A DNA stretch of 41,631 bases. It comes from Oscillospiraceae bacterium (lineage in GTDB: Bacteria > Bacillota > Clostridia > Oscillospirales > Acutalibacteraceae). Positions 32,692 to 40,246 of the stretch are shown here, in pieces. Both the position numbers and the translations under genes were made by a program. Every line of letters starts with the position of its first letter. The first letter of the stretch is position 1. Where the stretch lies: the NCBI GenBank assembly GCA_009784445.1, contig WRBQ01000014.1, positions 1 to 41,631 on the forward strand, in the 5' to 3' direction. The notes below the pieces were generated by a model, which worked only from the letters and a program-made list of their open reading frames with translations, was not told the DNA's origin and did no database searches.

Positions 32692-32729
32692 TTGCGCTCA
32701 CTCGAAATTACACAGCTAAAGGAGTAGCC

Positions 32730-33236
32730 ATGCATCATCCAAAGATTATAATCTTGCGGGGCAACTCCGGTAGCGGCAAAACAACTGTAGCAAAAACCTT
32801 GCAAGAAAAACTAGGCCGTGGAACGTTGTATATCTCGCAAGACCATGTGCGCAGGGAGATGTTGTGGATTCGCGGCAGTGCTGACAGCCAAAACATCGAA
32901 TTGCTCAAGCATCTCGTGCTGTTCGGCAGCCAGCATTGCGATGTGACCATACTTGACGGCATTTTGTACGCAAACGAGCACGAAGAACTATTTGCGCAGA
33001 TAAAATCCGCTTTTCATGAGCACGTGTTTGCCTATTATTTTGATTTGCCTTTTGAGGAAACCCTGCGCAGGCACGAACAAAAACTAAAAGCAAAGCATCA
33101 TAGCTTTGGAGAGGCAGAAATGCGAAAGTGGTGGCGAGAGAAAGATTTCGCAGCCTATCTGGACGAAAAAAACATCACGCAAGACATGTGTCTTGAAGAT
33201 ATTATTGAGCGAATCTATGAGGATTTAAAGGACTAA
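32730..33236 (+). CDS. P-loop kinase of unknown substrate (zeta-toxin/AAA_33-like)
   Basis: 168 residues. Walker A GNSGSGKT is at residues 11-18. [17 protein letters not shown] and [16 protein letters not shown] give the usual layout of small nucleotide- or sugar-type kinases with an Arg-containing lid ([10 protein letters not shown]). No antitoxin-like gene is adjacent. AAAGGAG lies 6-7 nt before ATG 32730. Base use is more AT-rich than in the flanking uvrB and uvrA, so it looks like an insertion between two normally adjacent genes. Substrate and link with repair are unknown. Confidence 0.75.
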   Translation: MHHPKIIILRGNSGSGKTTVAKTLQEKLGRGTLYISQDHVRREMLWIRGSADSQNIELLKHLVLFGSQHCDVTILDGILYANEHEELFAQIKSAFHEHVFAYYFDLPFEETLRRHEQKLKAKHHSFGEAEMRKWWREKDFAAYLDEKNITQDMCLEDIIERIYEDLKD

Positions 33237-33237
33237 T

Positions 33238-36057
33238 ATGCTGAAAAATCTAACCGTCACCGGCGCCCGCGAACACAACCTAAAAGATCTCAGTTTGACG
33301 ATTCCACGCGACAAATTCGTGGTGTTCACCGGCGTTTCAGGCAGCGGAAAAACCTCCCTAGCCTTCGACACCATCTACGCCGAAGGCCAGCGCCGCTACG
33401 TCGAATCGCTGTCGTCCTACGCCCGCATGTTCCTGGGGCAGATGGAAAAACCTAACGTCGAAAGCATCGAAGGGCTGTCCCCTGCCATCTCCATCGACCA
33501 AAAAACCACGTCGAAAAACCCGCGCTCCACCGTGGGCACGGTCACCGAGATATACGACTATCTGCGCTTGCTGTTCGCACGCGTTGGGCTGCCGCATTGC
33601 CCGCACTGCAACCGCGAAATCGCCCGCCAAACCGTGGACGACATCGTCGAGCGCCTCATGCAGCTGCCCGAGGGCACGAAATTCCAGCTGCTTGCGCCGA
33701 TTGTAAGAGGCCGTAAAGGCGAGTATGCCAAAGAACTTGAGCAAGCCCGAAAAAGCGGCTATGTGCGCGCACGCGTGGACGGCATTGTGTATGAACTGGC
33801 CGAGCCGATTGCCATTGACAAAAACAAAAAGCACAACATCGAGATCATCGTGGACAGGCTGGTGATGAAGCCAGATTTAAGGCGGCGACTTGCAGATTCC
33901 GTCGAAACAGCTACAAGGCTGAGCGACGGTCTGCTGCTCGTTGATGTCATTGGCGACGAGGAACTGCTGTTTTCACAAAACTATGCCTGCCCCGAGCACG
34001 AATTTAGCTTGGAAAACCTCACGCCGCGCATGTTTTCGTTCAATAACCCCTTTGGCGCGTGCAAAACCTGCGACGGCCTCGGCGCAAAACTTGTGCCCGA
34101 CCCCGCGCTGATTTTCCCCGACCATTCGCTTTCGCTCAATGATGGCGCATGCCACGCTTATGGCTGGCGGCAAAGCGACAACGACACCATCGCCCGCATG
34201 TATTTTGAGGGCTTGGCTGCCTACGCCAATTTTTCGCTCAACACCCCGCTGCAAAAGCTGTCGCCCGAAACCCTAGACATGCTGTTGTGGGGCACGCGCG
34301 GCAAGAAAATCCCGCTGCAACGCTTTGCCGGCCACGGCGGCGGCACCTATTTTGCCGCATTTGAGGGCGTGGCCAACAATCTGCTACGCCGCTACCAAGC
34401 GCCCACCAGCGACGCCGCCCGCGCCACGCTGGAGCAATTCATGCGGCTGCAACCCTGCCCCACCTGTAAGGGTCAGCGGCTGAAACCCGAGGTGCTGTGT
34501 GTGACCGTGGGCGGGCAAAATATCATGCATGTCACCGAATTTTCGGTGCACAAATGCGTGGAATTTTTCGAGAATTTGCAGCTGAGCGAACGCAACATGC
34601 TCATCGCCGAGCAAATTCTCAAAGAAATCAAAGCGCGGCTAAACTTTTTACGCAGTGTAGGGCTGGGCTATCTGAACTTGTCACGCGCATCCGGCACGCT
34701 TTCGGGCGGCGAATCGCAGCGTATTCGGCTGGCCACGCAAATCGGCTCATCGCTCATGGGCGTGTTGTATATCCTCGACGAACCCAGCATCGGCCTGCAC
34801 CAGCGCGACAACGACAAGCTCATCGCCACGCTCAAAAGCCTGCGCGATCTCGGCAATACACTGATTGTGGTGGAACACGATGAAGACACCATGCGTGCCG
34901 CCGATCACGTGGTAGACATTGGTCCCGGCGCGGGCATTCACGGCGGGCAACTGGTTTGCCAAGGCAGCCTTGAGGAAATCATGGCCTGCGAGCAATCCGT
35001 TACCGGGCAATATCTCAACGGCAAACGGCGCATCGAAACCCCTGCCACGCGCCGCCAACCCAGTGATAAAGTGCTTCAGGTGCTTGGTGCGCGCGAAAAC
35101 AACCTCAAAAACATCAACGTGGATATCCCGCTTGGACTGCTGGTGGCAGTCACGGGCGTTTCGGGCAGCGGCAAAAGCTCTCTGATCAACGAGATTGTGC
35201 ACAAAACTTTGGCGAAAAAACTCAACCGCGCGCAAACTTTTCCCGGGGAATACGACGAAATCCGCGGCATTGAGCACCTCGACAAAGTCATTTCCATCGA
35301 CCAAAGCCCCATTGGCCGCACCCCGCGCTCAAATCCAGCCACCTATACCGGCGTGTATACGGACATCCGCGAGCTGTTTGCCGCCACCGCCGATGCCCGC
35401 CAGCGCGGCTACAAAGCCAACCGCTTTTCGTTCAACGTCAAAGGCGGGCGCTGCGAAGCCTGCCAGGGCGACGGCATTGTGAAAATTGAAATGCACTTTT
35501 TGGCAGACATTTACGTGCCCTGCGAGGTCTGCAAGGGCGCGCGCTACAACCACGAAACCCTGCAAGTGCTCTACAAAGGCAAGTCTATCGCCGATATTTT
35601 GCAAATGACCATTGAAGAAGGCATGCATTTTTTCGAAAACATCCCGAAAATTCATCGCAAAATGCACATGCTATTCACCGTGGGGCTGGGTTATGTGAAA
35701 ATTGGCCAGAGCGCCACTACTCTTTCGGGCGGCGAAGCGCAGCGCGTTAAACTGGCGGCAGAGCTGCAAAAACGCTCCACCGGCCGCACCATTTATATCC
35801 TAGACGAGCCCACCACCGGCCTGCATGCTGCCGATGTGCACAGGCTCTTAGATGTTCTGCAACAGCTGGTGGACACCGGCAACACCGTGCTGGTTATCGA
35901 GCACAATCTTGATGTCATCCGTTGCGCTGACCATATCATCGACCTCGGCCCCGACGGCGGCGACGCAGGCGGCGAAATTCTCGCCACTGGCACACCAGAA
36001 GAGATCGCCCGGTGCAAAGCCAGTTTCACCGGCCAATATCTCGCGAAAATATTATAA
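33238..36057 (+). CDS. uvrA: Excinuclease ABC subunit A
   Basis: Damage-recognition ATPase of nucleotide excision repair, 939 residues. Two ABC modules: Walker A GVSGSGKT (32-39) with signature [12 protein letters not shown], and Walker [10 protein letters not shown] (from residue 640, Lys646) with signature [12 protein letters not shown]. Zinc modules are seen at CPHCNREI, at CKTC/CPTCKGQ, and at CEACQGDG to [10 protein letters not shown]. Full length with no lesions. The start follows the kinase stop by 1 nt. A hairpin lies just after the stop. Confidence 0.98.
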   Translation: MLKNLTVTGAREHNLKDLSLTIPRDKFVVFTGVSGSGKTSLAFDTIYAEGQRRYVESLSSYARMFLGQMEKPNVESIEGLSPAISIDQKTTSKNPRSTVGTVTEIYDYLRLLFARVGLPHCPHCNREIARQTVDDIVERLMQLPEGTKFQLLAPIVRGRKGEYAKELEQARKSGYVRARVDGIVYELAEPIAIDKNKKHNIEIIVDRLVMKPDLRRRLADSVETATRLSDGLLLVDVIGDEELLFSQNYACPEHEFSLENLTPRMFSFNNPFGACKTCDGLGAKLVPDPALIFPDHSLSLNDGACHAYGWRQSDNDTIARMYFEGLAAYANFSLNTPLQKLSPETLDMLLWGTRGKKIPLQRFAGHGGGTYFAAFEGVANNLLRRYQAPTSDAARATLEQFMRLQPCPTCKGQRLKPEVLCVTVGGQNIMHVTEFSVHKCVEFFENLQLSERNMLIAEQILKEIKARLNFLRSVGLGYLNLSRASGTLSGGESQRIRLATQIGSSLMGVLYILDEPSIGLHQRDNDKLIATLKSLRDLGNTLIVVEHDEDTMRAADHVVDIGPGAGIHGGQLVCQGSLEEIMACEQSVTGQYLNGKRRIETPATRRQPSDKVLQVLGARENNLKNINVDIPLGLLVAVTGVSGSGKSSLINEIVHKTLAKKLNRAQTFPGEYDEIRGIEHLDKVISIDQSPIGRTPRSNPATYTGVYTDIRELFAATADARQRGYKANRFSFNVKGGRCEACQGDGIVKIEMHFLADIYVPCEVCKGARYNHETLQVLYKGKSIADILQMTIEEGMHFFENIPKIHRKMHMLFTVGLGYVKIGQSATTLSGGEAQRVKLAAELQKRSTGRTIYILDEPTTGLHAADVHRLLDVLQQLVDTGNTVLVIEHNLDVIRCADHIIDLGPDGGDAGGEILATGTPEEIARCKASFTGQYLAKIL

Positions 36058-36059
36058 AA

Positions 36060-36089
36060 ACACCCCGGTAGTTGTCTACCGGGGCTTAG
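36060..36089. terminator. Bidirectional terminator between uvrA and rodA
   Basis: CCCCGGTAG (36063-36071) pairs with CTACCGGGG (36076-36084) around a TTGT loop. On the minus strand it is followed by TGTTTTTAT, a good T-run for the rodA transcript; on the plus strand only CTTAGTTTAG follows. Confidence 0.8.
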
Positions 36090-36090
36090 T

Positions 36091-37305
36091 TTAGTTGTAT
36101 AAGTAGTCGAAGTATGCCTGCGTGTCCTCATGCTCATTTTGGAAGCGAAAAACGGTTAGCACTAGCCCAATGAGCAGGAATATGGTGAGATTAGCTGAGC
36201 CACCCGCGCTGAAAAATGGCAGCGTAATGCCCGTTACCGGCAGCAGCCGCAGCGTTACGCCAATGTTGATAATCGCCTGCGCGCCAATCATGAACGCAAC
36301 GCCAGAGCACAGCAGCCGCGCCCGCAGGTTGCGTGTGCGCGAACTCACCAGCACCAAGCGGATAATCACCGCCGCCAGCAGCGCAACTGCTAGCACTGCG
36401 CCGATGAAGCCCAGCTCCTCGCCAATGAGTGAAAAAATCATGTCGTGCTCTTGTAGCGGCACAAATGTGGCACTATTGAACAGTCCACGTCCGGTTAACT
36501 GCCCGCTGCCAATGGCAATCATCGCTTGGTTTTGTTGATACATATCACGCGCAACAATTTCAGGCGGCAGCGAGTCGGGAAAATAAAGCGCCAAAATGCG
36601 GTTGCGTTGAAATGTGCTGATAAACTGGAACCATATTAGCGGTGCAGCCGCAGCAGCCATAGCGATGATTGCCGCGAACCAGCGCAGTTTCAGCCCCGCC
36701 AAAAATAGCATGCCGATTGTCACAAACAGCAAAACGAGGGCACTGCCCAAGTCACCGGTAATCACCACTAGCCCAAACGGCACCATTGCATGTGCACCCA
36801 GCAGCGCGATATTCTTAATCTGGTTAATGTTGTCGCGCACGCGGTGGATGTGCCACGTGAACGAGATGATAAATCCAAGCCGCAGCAATTCAGATGGCTG
36901 AAAGGTGAATGGGCTATCCGGCGTCAGGCGAATCCAGCGCGTGGCATCCGGGCGAAAATCCGGTGCCCAGCCAAGCGGGGTAAGCAGCAGCAGCATCAAT
37001 AGCACGCAAATGATGGCAATCACCCACCAAAAACGCAGCAGAATCTCATAGTCGATGAAGCTCATTACAACGGCGGCCACAATCCCAACCACGATGGCTA
37101 GTGCCATGGTCACCACTTCGGTGCTAAAGGTGCGCCCCGCCAGCTCTGCCGCGCGGTGCGTTGCGCTGTGCACCATCACCAGTCCAAATATCGAGCATGC
37201 CAAGCAAAGCAAAAGCGTCGGCCAGTCCGTCCAGCGAAGCAAACCTTTTGCCCCGCTGCCCGAACCGCCGAGAATGCTTTTTTGCTTATTGCGATATTTA
37301 GCCAT
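36091..37305 (-). CDS. rodA: SEDS-family peptidoglycan polymerase, RodA-like
   Basis: 404 residues with about ten membrane helices. Family motifs: FQPSELLRLGFI, TGDLGSALVLL, EHDMIFSLIGEELGFIGA and NIGVTLRLLPVTGITLPFFSAGGSANL. The last is usually FISYGGS; here Tyr is replaced by Ala (SAGGS). The protein polymerises glycan strands with a class B PBP partner, none of which is in the window. RodA is preferred over FtsW/SpoVE on general motif feel and the lack of division genes nearby; this is not certain. No ribosome site is close to ATG 37305, which lies 6 nt after the upstream gene, so coupling is expected. Confidence 0.85.
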   Translation of the reverse strand: MAKYRNKQKSILGGSGSGAKGLLRWTDWPTLLLCLACSIFGLVMVHSATHRAAELAGRTFSTEVVTMALAIVVGIVAAVVMSFIDYEILLRFWWVIAIICVLLMLLLLTPLGWAPDFRPDATRWIRLTPDSPFTFQPSELLRLGFIISFTWHIHRVRDNINQIKNIALLGAHAMVPFGLVVITGDLGSALVLLFVTIGMLFLAGLKLRWFAAIIAMAAAAAPLIWFQFISTFQRNRILALYFPDSLPPEIVARDMYQQNQAMIAIGSGQLTGRGLFNSATFVPLQEHDMIFSLIGEELGFIGAVLAVALLAAVIIRLVLVSSRTRNLRARLLCSGVAFMIGAQAIINIGVTLRLLPVTGITLPFFSAGGSANLTIFLLIGLVLTVFRFQNEHEDTQAYFDYLYN

Positions 37306-37311
37306 GATTTA

Positions 37312-37617
37312 TCACGCGCATCCTTCACAGTCTTCGCAGTCACAGCCAAACTGGAATTCAATGGCCGCATCACAACCGGGGCAATTCACATAGCCCTCTT
37401 CTAAAATTCCTGCGTCCACCGCAATCGCTTCTTGGCATTCCGGGCATTCCACGTCATAGACCTCGTCTTCTTCGTCGCCATAAATATCTTCGGCCAGTTC
37501 TTCCATGCCGTCTTGCAGTGCATCAAGTTGCTCGGCCATGATGCCAAGCTCTTCTTCCAAGTCAGTCACGCGGTCGCTCAATTGCTTCACCAGCGCAACC
37601 AGTTCCTGCATATCCAT
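37312..37617 (-). CDS. Coiled-coil and zinc-ribbon protein, CD1247 N-terminal-domain-like
   Basis: 101 residues. An N-terminal heptad-like helix (LVALVKQLSDRVTDLEEELG) and an acidic linker lead to a zinc ribbon with CPEC and CPGC pairs. A Cys-rich acidic tail follows (GCDCEDCEGCA). It resembles the clostridial CD1247 N-terminal domain proteins that often lie beside efp; function unknown. ATG 37617 is chosen because AGGAGG (in the efp stop region) is 7 nt upstream; ATG 37623 is only 1 nt away from it. It is the middle gene of efp-this-rodA. Confidence 0.8.
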   Translation of the reverse strand: MDMQELVALVKQLSDRVTDLEEELGIMAEQLDALQDGMEELAEDIYGDEEDEVYDVECPECQEAIAVDAGILEEGYVNCPGCDAAIEFQFGCDCEDCEGCA

Positions 37618-37629
37618 GCTCATGCCTCC

Positions 37630-38187
37630 TTACGCGCGTGACGAATATTCGCCCGTGCGGGTGTCGATGATAATCAGCTCGCCCTCGTCAATGAACAGCG
37701 GCACTTTCACTTCCGCGCCGGTTTCGAGCGTGGCGGGTTTGGTGACGTTGGTTGCCGTGTCGCCTTTGAAACCGGGGTCAGTCTGCGTCACTTTCAGCGT
37801 TACGGTGGTAGGTGGCTCCACGCCAAACACGCTGCCTTTGTAGCTAAGCACCTTGCACACGCAATCTTCTTTCACAAACTTAAAGCCGTCGGGGAGCTTG
37901 TCTTCATCCACAGGAATCATTTCAAACGTTCGGCCATCCATGAAATAGTACAGGCCACCATCATTGTATGAATATGCCATTTCGTAGCGTTCAACTTGCG
38001 CGGCCGGGAATTTTTCGGTGGGGTTAAAGGTGCGCTCGGTTACACCGCCATCAATCACATTGCGGATTTTTGTGCGCACAAATGCCGCGCCCTTGCCGGG
38101 TTTCACGTGCTGAAAGTCGATAATTTGATATACCTTGCCATCCATTTCAAATGTGACGCCATTGCGAAAATCACCTGCTGATACCAT
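37630..38187 (-). CDS. efp: Elongation factor P
   Basis: 185-residue translation factor that rescues ribosomes stalled at consecutive prolines. KOW-like N-domain, then two OB domains. The modified-lysine loop is [12 protein letters not shown] with Lys32 at the tip. The C-terminal end reads [21 protein letters not shown] lies 11 nt before ATG 38187. First gene of a three-gene operon ending with rodA. The Pro-rich product at 22105 is an obvious type of client, though no direct link is shown. Confidence 0.97.
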   Translation of the reverse strand: MVSAGDFRNGVTFEMDGKVYQIIDFQHVKPGKGAAFVRTKIRNVIDGGVTERTFNPTEKFPAAQVERYEMAYSYNDGGLYYFMDGRTFEMIPVDEDKLPDGFKFVKEDCVCKVLSYKGSVFGVEPPTTVTLKVTQTDPGFKGDTATNVTKPATLETGAEVKVPLFIDEGELIIIDTRTGEYSSRA

Positions 38188-38220
38188 AAGAACTTTTTCT
38201 CCTTAAATCGTTATATCTCT

Positions 38221-38249
38221 ATTTTACCGCATTTGCGCAAAAAAAGCAA
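38221..38249 (-). promoter_or_regulatory. Promoter of the efp operon
   Basis: Minus strand TTGCTT (38249-38244), 17 bp, TAAAAT (38226-38221). The surrounding AAAAAGCAAGTGTTTT (plus strand) is identical to the sequence at the coaX promoter. Confidence 0.65.
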
Positions 38250-38267
38250 GTGTTTTTTTCCACTCCC

Positions 38268-40091
38268 CTACCCTTGCAGCTCCTGCGCTTGATAATTCTC
38301 GGCCTGCTTGGTGAACATGTCGTAATATCCGCCCTGCAAAGCCATCAGCTCGGCGTGCGTGCCACTTTCGATAATCGCGCCGTTTTCCATGTGATAAATC
38401 ACATCAAAATCCCGCACAGTGGAAAGCCGGTGCGCAATCATGATGGTGGTTGACGTGTTGGACGCATCGAGGATGGTTTGCATGAGCTTGTGCTCGGCCA
38501 GTGGATCAAGTGCCGACGAAGGCTCGTCCAGAATCATCACGCCAAACGTGCCGGTGAACAGCCGCGCCAAGGTTATCCGTTGTGCCTCACCGCCCGACAG
38601 CACCACGCCATCTTCAGTGAACTCGCGCGACACCATCTTGTTCATGTCGCCGCCGGCTTTTTCCAGCACACCTTCAAGACCGAGCTTTGCAATCACTTCC
38701 ATCAGCTGCTCGTCATCCACGTCATTATATACCGTCAAGTTGTCACGCAGGCTCATCGCCAGCACGCGTACATCTTGGAACGCAATGCCAACACGCAACC
38801 GCAACGCATGCACGTCGAAGTCCTTAATGTTCACGCCATTGATGAGCAGCTCGCCGCCGCTGACGTCATACAAGCGCAGCAATAACTTTGTGATGGTGCT
38901 TTTGCCTGCGCCATTTTCGCCCACAATGGCCACGCGCTGCCCGGGTTTGATGCGCAGATTCAAACCCTCAATGCAGAACTTGGCGTTTTCATAGCCAAAG
39001 CTCACGTTGCGGAATTCCAACTCAAACTTGCCGGTGGGCGGTGGCAACACGTTGTCGCGCTCAGGTTCAATTACACTTTCGGCCTCAAAAAACGCAGCAA
39101 TTCGCTCGCCGTTCACGCTCAGTTCCATCAGACCTTTCACGTTCGTTAGCACATGCCCCAAGTGGGTGGCAAACTGCGTGCTGGCCACCGAAAGCGAGGC
39201 AAACAGCCCAATTTGAGTCACATCACCCTCAATGATAAAGAACACGATATAGAGCAAAATGCAAGCAGCCTGCACATGCGGCAGCGCGCTTTGCGTCACA
39301 TAAAATGGCGTAACTTTTTTGCGAAACGGCGCGTATGTATCGACCATGCGTTTTTGCGCCGCTTCAAATGTTTTCAAAAACTTGCGCCCTGCCCCGCTGG
39401 AACGCAGCTCAGCGGCGTTTTCTTTTTGGCGCAGCAAGCGGTCAATGTAGCCAACCGGGCGCCAAACGTCATCTATTTTCATGTTGATGTCCGCTTCAGG
39501 CTTGATGGTTGGCAGCACAACCAGCGTGCCCATCACCACAAATGCAGCCGTAATCGCAAACAGCACCGGTCCGGCCTGCGAGATAATCGCCCCCATGGCC
39601 AGCACCGTCGCGATATCTTTGAGCGCATAGGGGAAATACCATGCAGCCATGCGTGCCTGCCATGGAAACTCCTCTTGCGCAAAGTTGAACTTGGCGTAAA
39701 ATTCGGGGTTGTCATAATATTTAAAGTCGGTATACAGCGCTTTTGTGTTCACCTCATTTTGTACACGGCGCTGCAACTTCCACTGCGTGGGGCGTTCGTA
39801 ATACAGCTCTACCATGCGGCGAACAACTGTAATAAATACAATCACCACGCTAAGCACAGCAACAATGGTTAGGGTTTGGTTGCGGCTGTCTTCGCGCATC
39901 ACGCTGTCGATTGCCAGCTGCGGCAGCAATGTAATCAAAAATGTGCTGGCGGGTTGCAAAAACACTGAAACCAGCGTGATCACAATGAGGTACGTGCGGC
40001 CATGCCGCCAATATGGGCCCAGCAAAAACAGTGCATAGCGCAATTTGGCCAGGCCTTTGATTTTCTTTTCTTCTGTTTTTTTCTCTTGCAT
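38268..40091 (-). CDS. ABC exporter half-transporter (fused membrane and ATPase domains)
   Basis: 607 residues. The N-terminal half has about six membrane helices, and the C-terminal half is an ABC ATPase: Walker A GENGAGKST, Q-loop in GIAFQD, signature [12 protein letters not shown], Walker B VMILDEP, and H-loop IAHRLST. It would work as a homodimer, as no second half-transporter is adjacent. The substrate is unknown; multidrug or peptide export is typical. AGGAG (40100-40104) is 8 nt before ATG 40091. That site can pair with CTCCT just upstream, and a 14-codon leader ORF precedes it, which points to translational control. Confidence 0.92.
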   Translation of the reverse strand: MQEKKTEEKKIKGLAKLRYALFLLGPYWRHGRTYLIVITLVSVFLQPASTFLITLLPQLAIDSVMREDSRNQTLTIVAVLSVVIVFITVVRRMVELYYERPTQWKLQRRVQNEVNTKALYTDFKYYDNPEFYAKFNFAQEEFPWQARMAAWYFPYALKDIATVLAMGAIISQAGPVLFAITAAFVVMGTLVVLPTIKPEADINMKIDDVWRPVGYIDRLLRQKENAAELRSSGAGRKFLKTFEAAQKRMVDTYAPFRKKVTPFYVTQSALPHVQAACILLYIVFFIIEGDVTQIGLFASLSVASTQFATHLGHVLTNVKGLMELSVNGERIAAFFEAESVIEPERDNVLPPPTGKFELEFRNVSFGYENAKFCIEGLNLRIKPGQRVAIVGENGAGKSTITKLLLRLYDVSGGELLINGVNIKDFDVHALRLRVGIAFQDVRVLAMSLRDNLTVYNDVDDEQLMEVIAKLGLEGVLEKAGGDMNKMVSREFTEDGVVLSGGEAQRITLARLFTGTFGVMILDEPSSALDPLAEHKLMQTILDASNTSTTIMIAHRLSTVRDFDVIYHMENGAIIESGTHAELMALQGGYYDMFTKQAENYQAQELQG

Positions 40092-40099
40092 AAGTAAAT

Positions 40100-40138
40100 C
40101 TCCTATGTCAGGAGGGCTAAAGTATAGTCACCCTCCTG
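40100..40138 (-). promoter_or_regulatory. Candidate translational attenuator of the ABC exporter
   Basis: Minus strand: CAGGAGGG (40138-40131, inside the leader codons) can pair with CCCTCCTG (40116-40109, just after the leader stop), an 8-bp stem. Alternatively CTCCT (40114-40110) can pair with AGGAG (40104-40100), the exporter's ribosome site, with a 5-nt loop. The two structures exclude each other, so ribosome position on the leader could switch exporter translation. Confidence 0.6.
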
Positions 40139-40161
40139 CGGGTTGTGGTTGTGTTGATCAT
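40117..40161 (-). CDS. Leader peptide MINTTTTRRRVTIL
   Basis: Fourteen codons plus TAG, upstream of the ABC exporter on the same strand. AAAGGAG (40174-40168) is 6 nt before ATG 40161, an ideal site. Four Thr codons (ACA ACC ACA ACC) are followed by three Arg codons (CGC AGG AGG). Codons 8-11 form one arm of a hairpin whose other arm begins right after the stop. Thr runs recall amino-acid attenuators, and basic RRR recalls drug-sensing arrest peptides; which applies is unknown. No homologue recognised. Confidence 0.55.
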   Translation of the reverse strand: MINTTTTRRRVTIL

Positions 40162-40182
40162 GTTAATCTCCTTTCATATAAT
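40154..40182 (+). promoter_or_regulatory. Promoter-like sequence facing away from the ABC gene
   Basis: Plus strand TTGATC (40154-40159), 17 bp, TATAAT (40177-40182). A transcript starting near 40189 would run into the hairpin and T-run at 40205-40234, giving an RNA of about 45 nt. It overlaps the ribosome site of the leader peptide on the other strand. Confidence 0.3.
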
Positions 40183-40204
40183 TTGGGGTTTCTATAACGC
40201 CAAG

Positions 40205-40234
40205 AAAGAGCCGGGATTTCTCCCGGCCCTTTTT
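40205..40234. terminator. Terminator hairpin after the right-edge gene
   Basis: GCCGGGA (40210-40216) pairs with TCCCGGC (40221-40227) around TTTC, extendable to about 12 bp. The plus side ends in CCTTTTT, and the minus side in TCTTTCTT. It separates the right-edge gene (minus strand) from the leader/ABC unit. Confidence 0.8.
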
Positions 40235-40246
40235 AGTTGATTTCGC

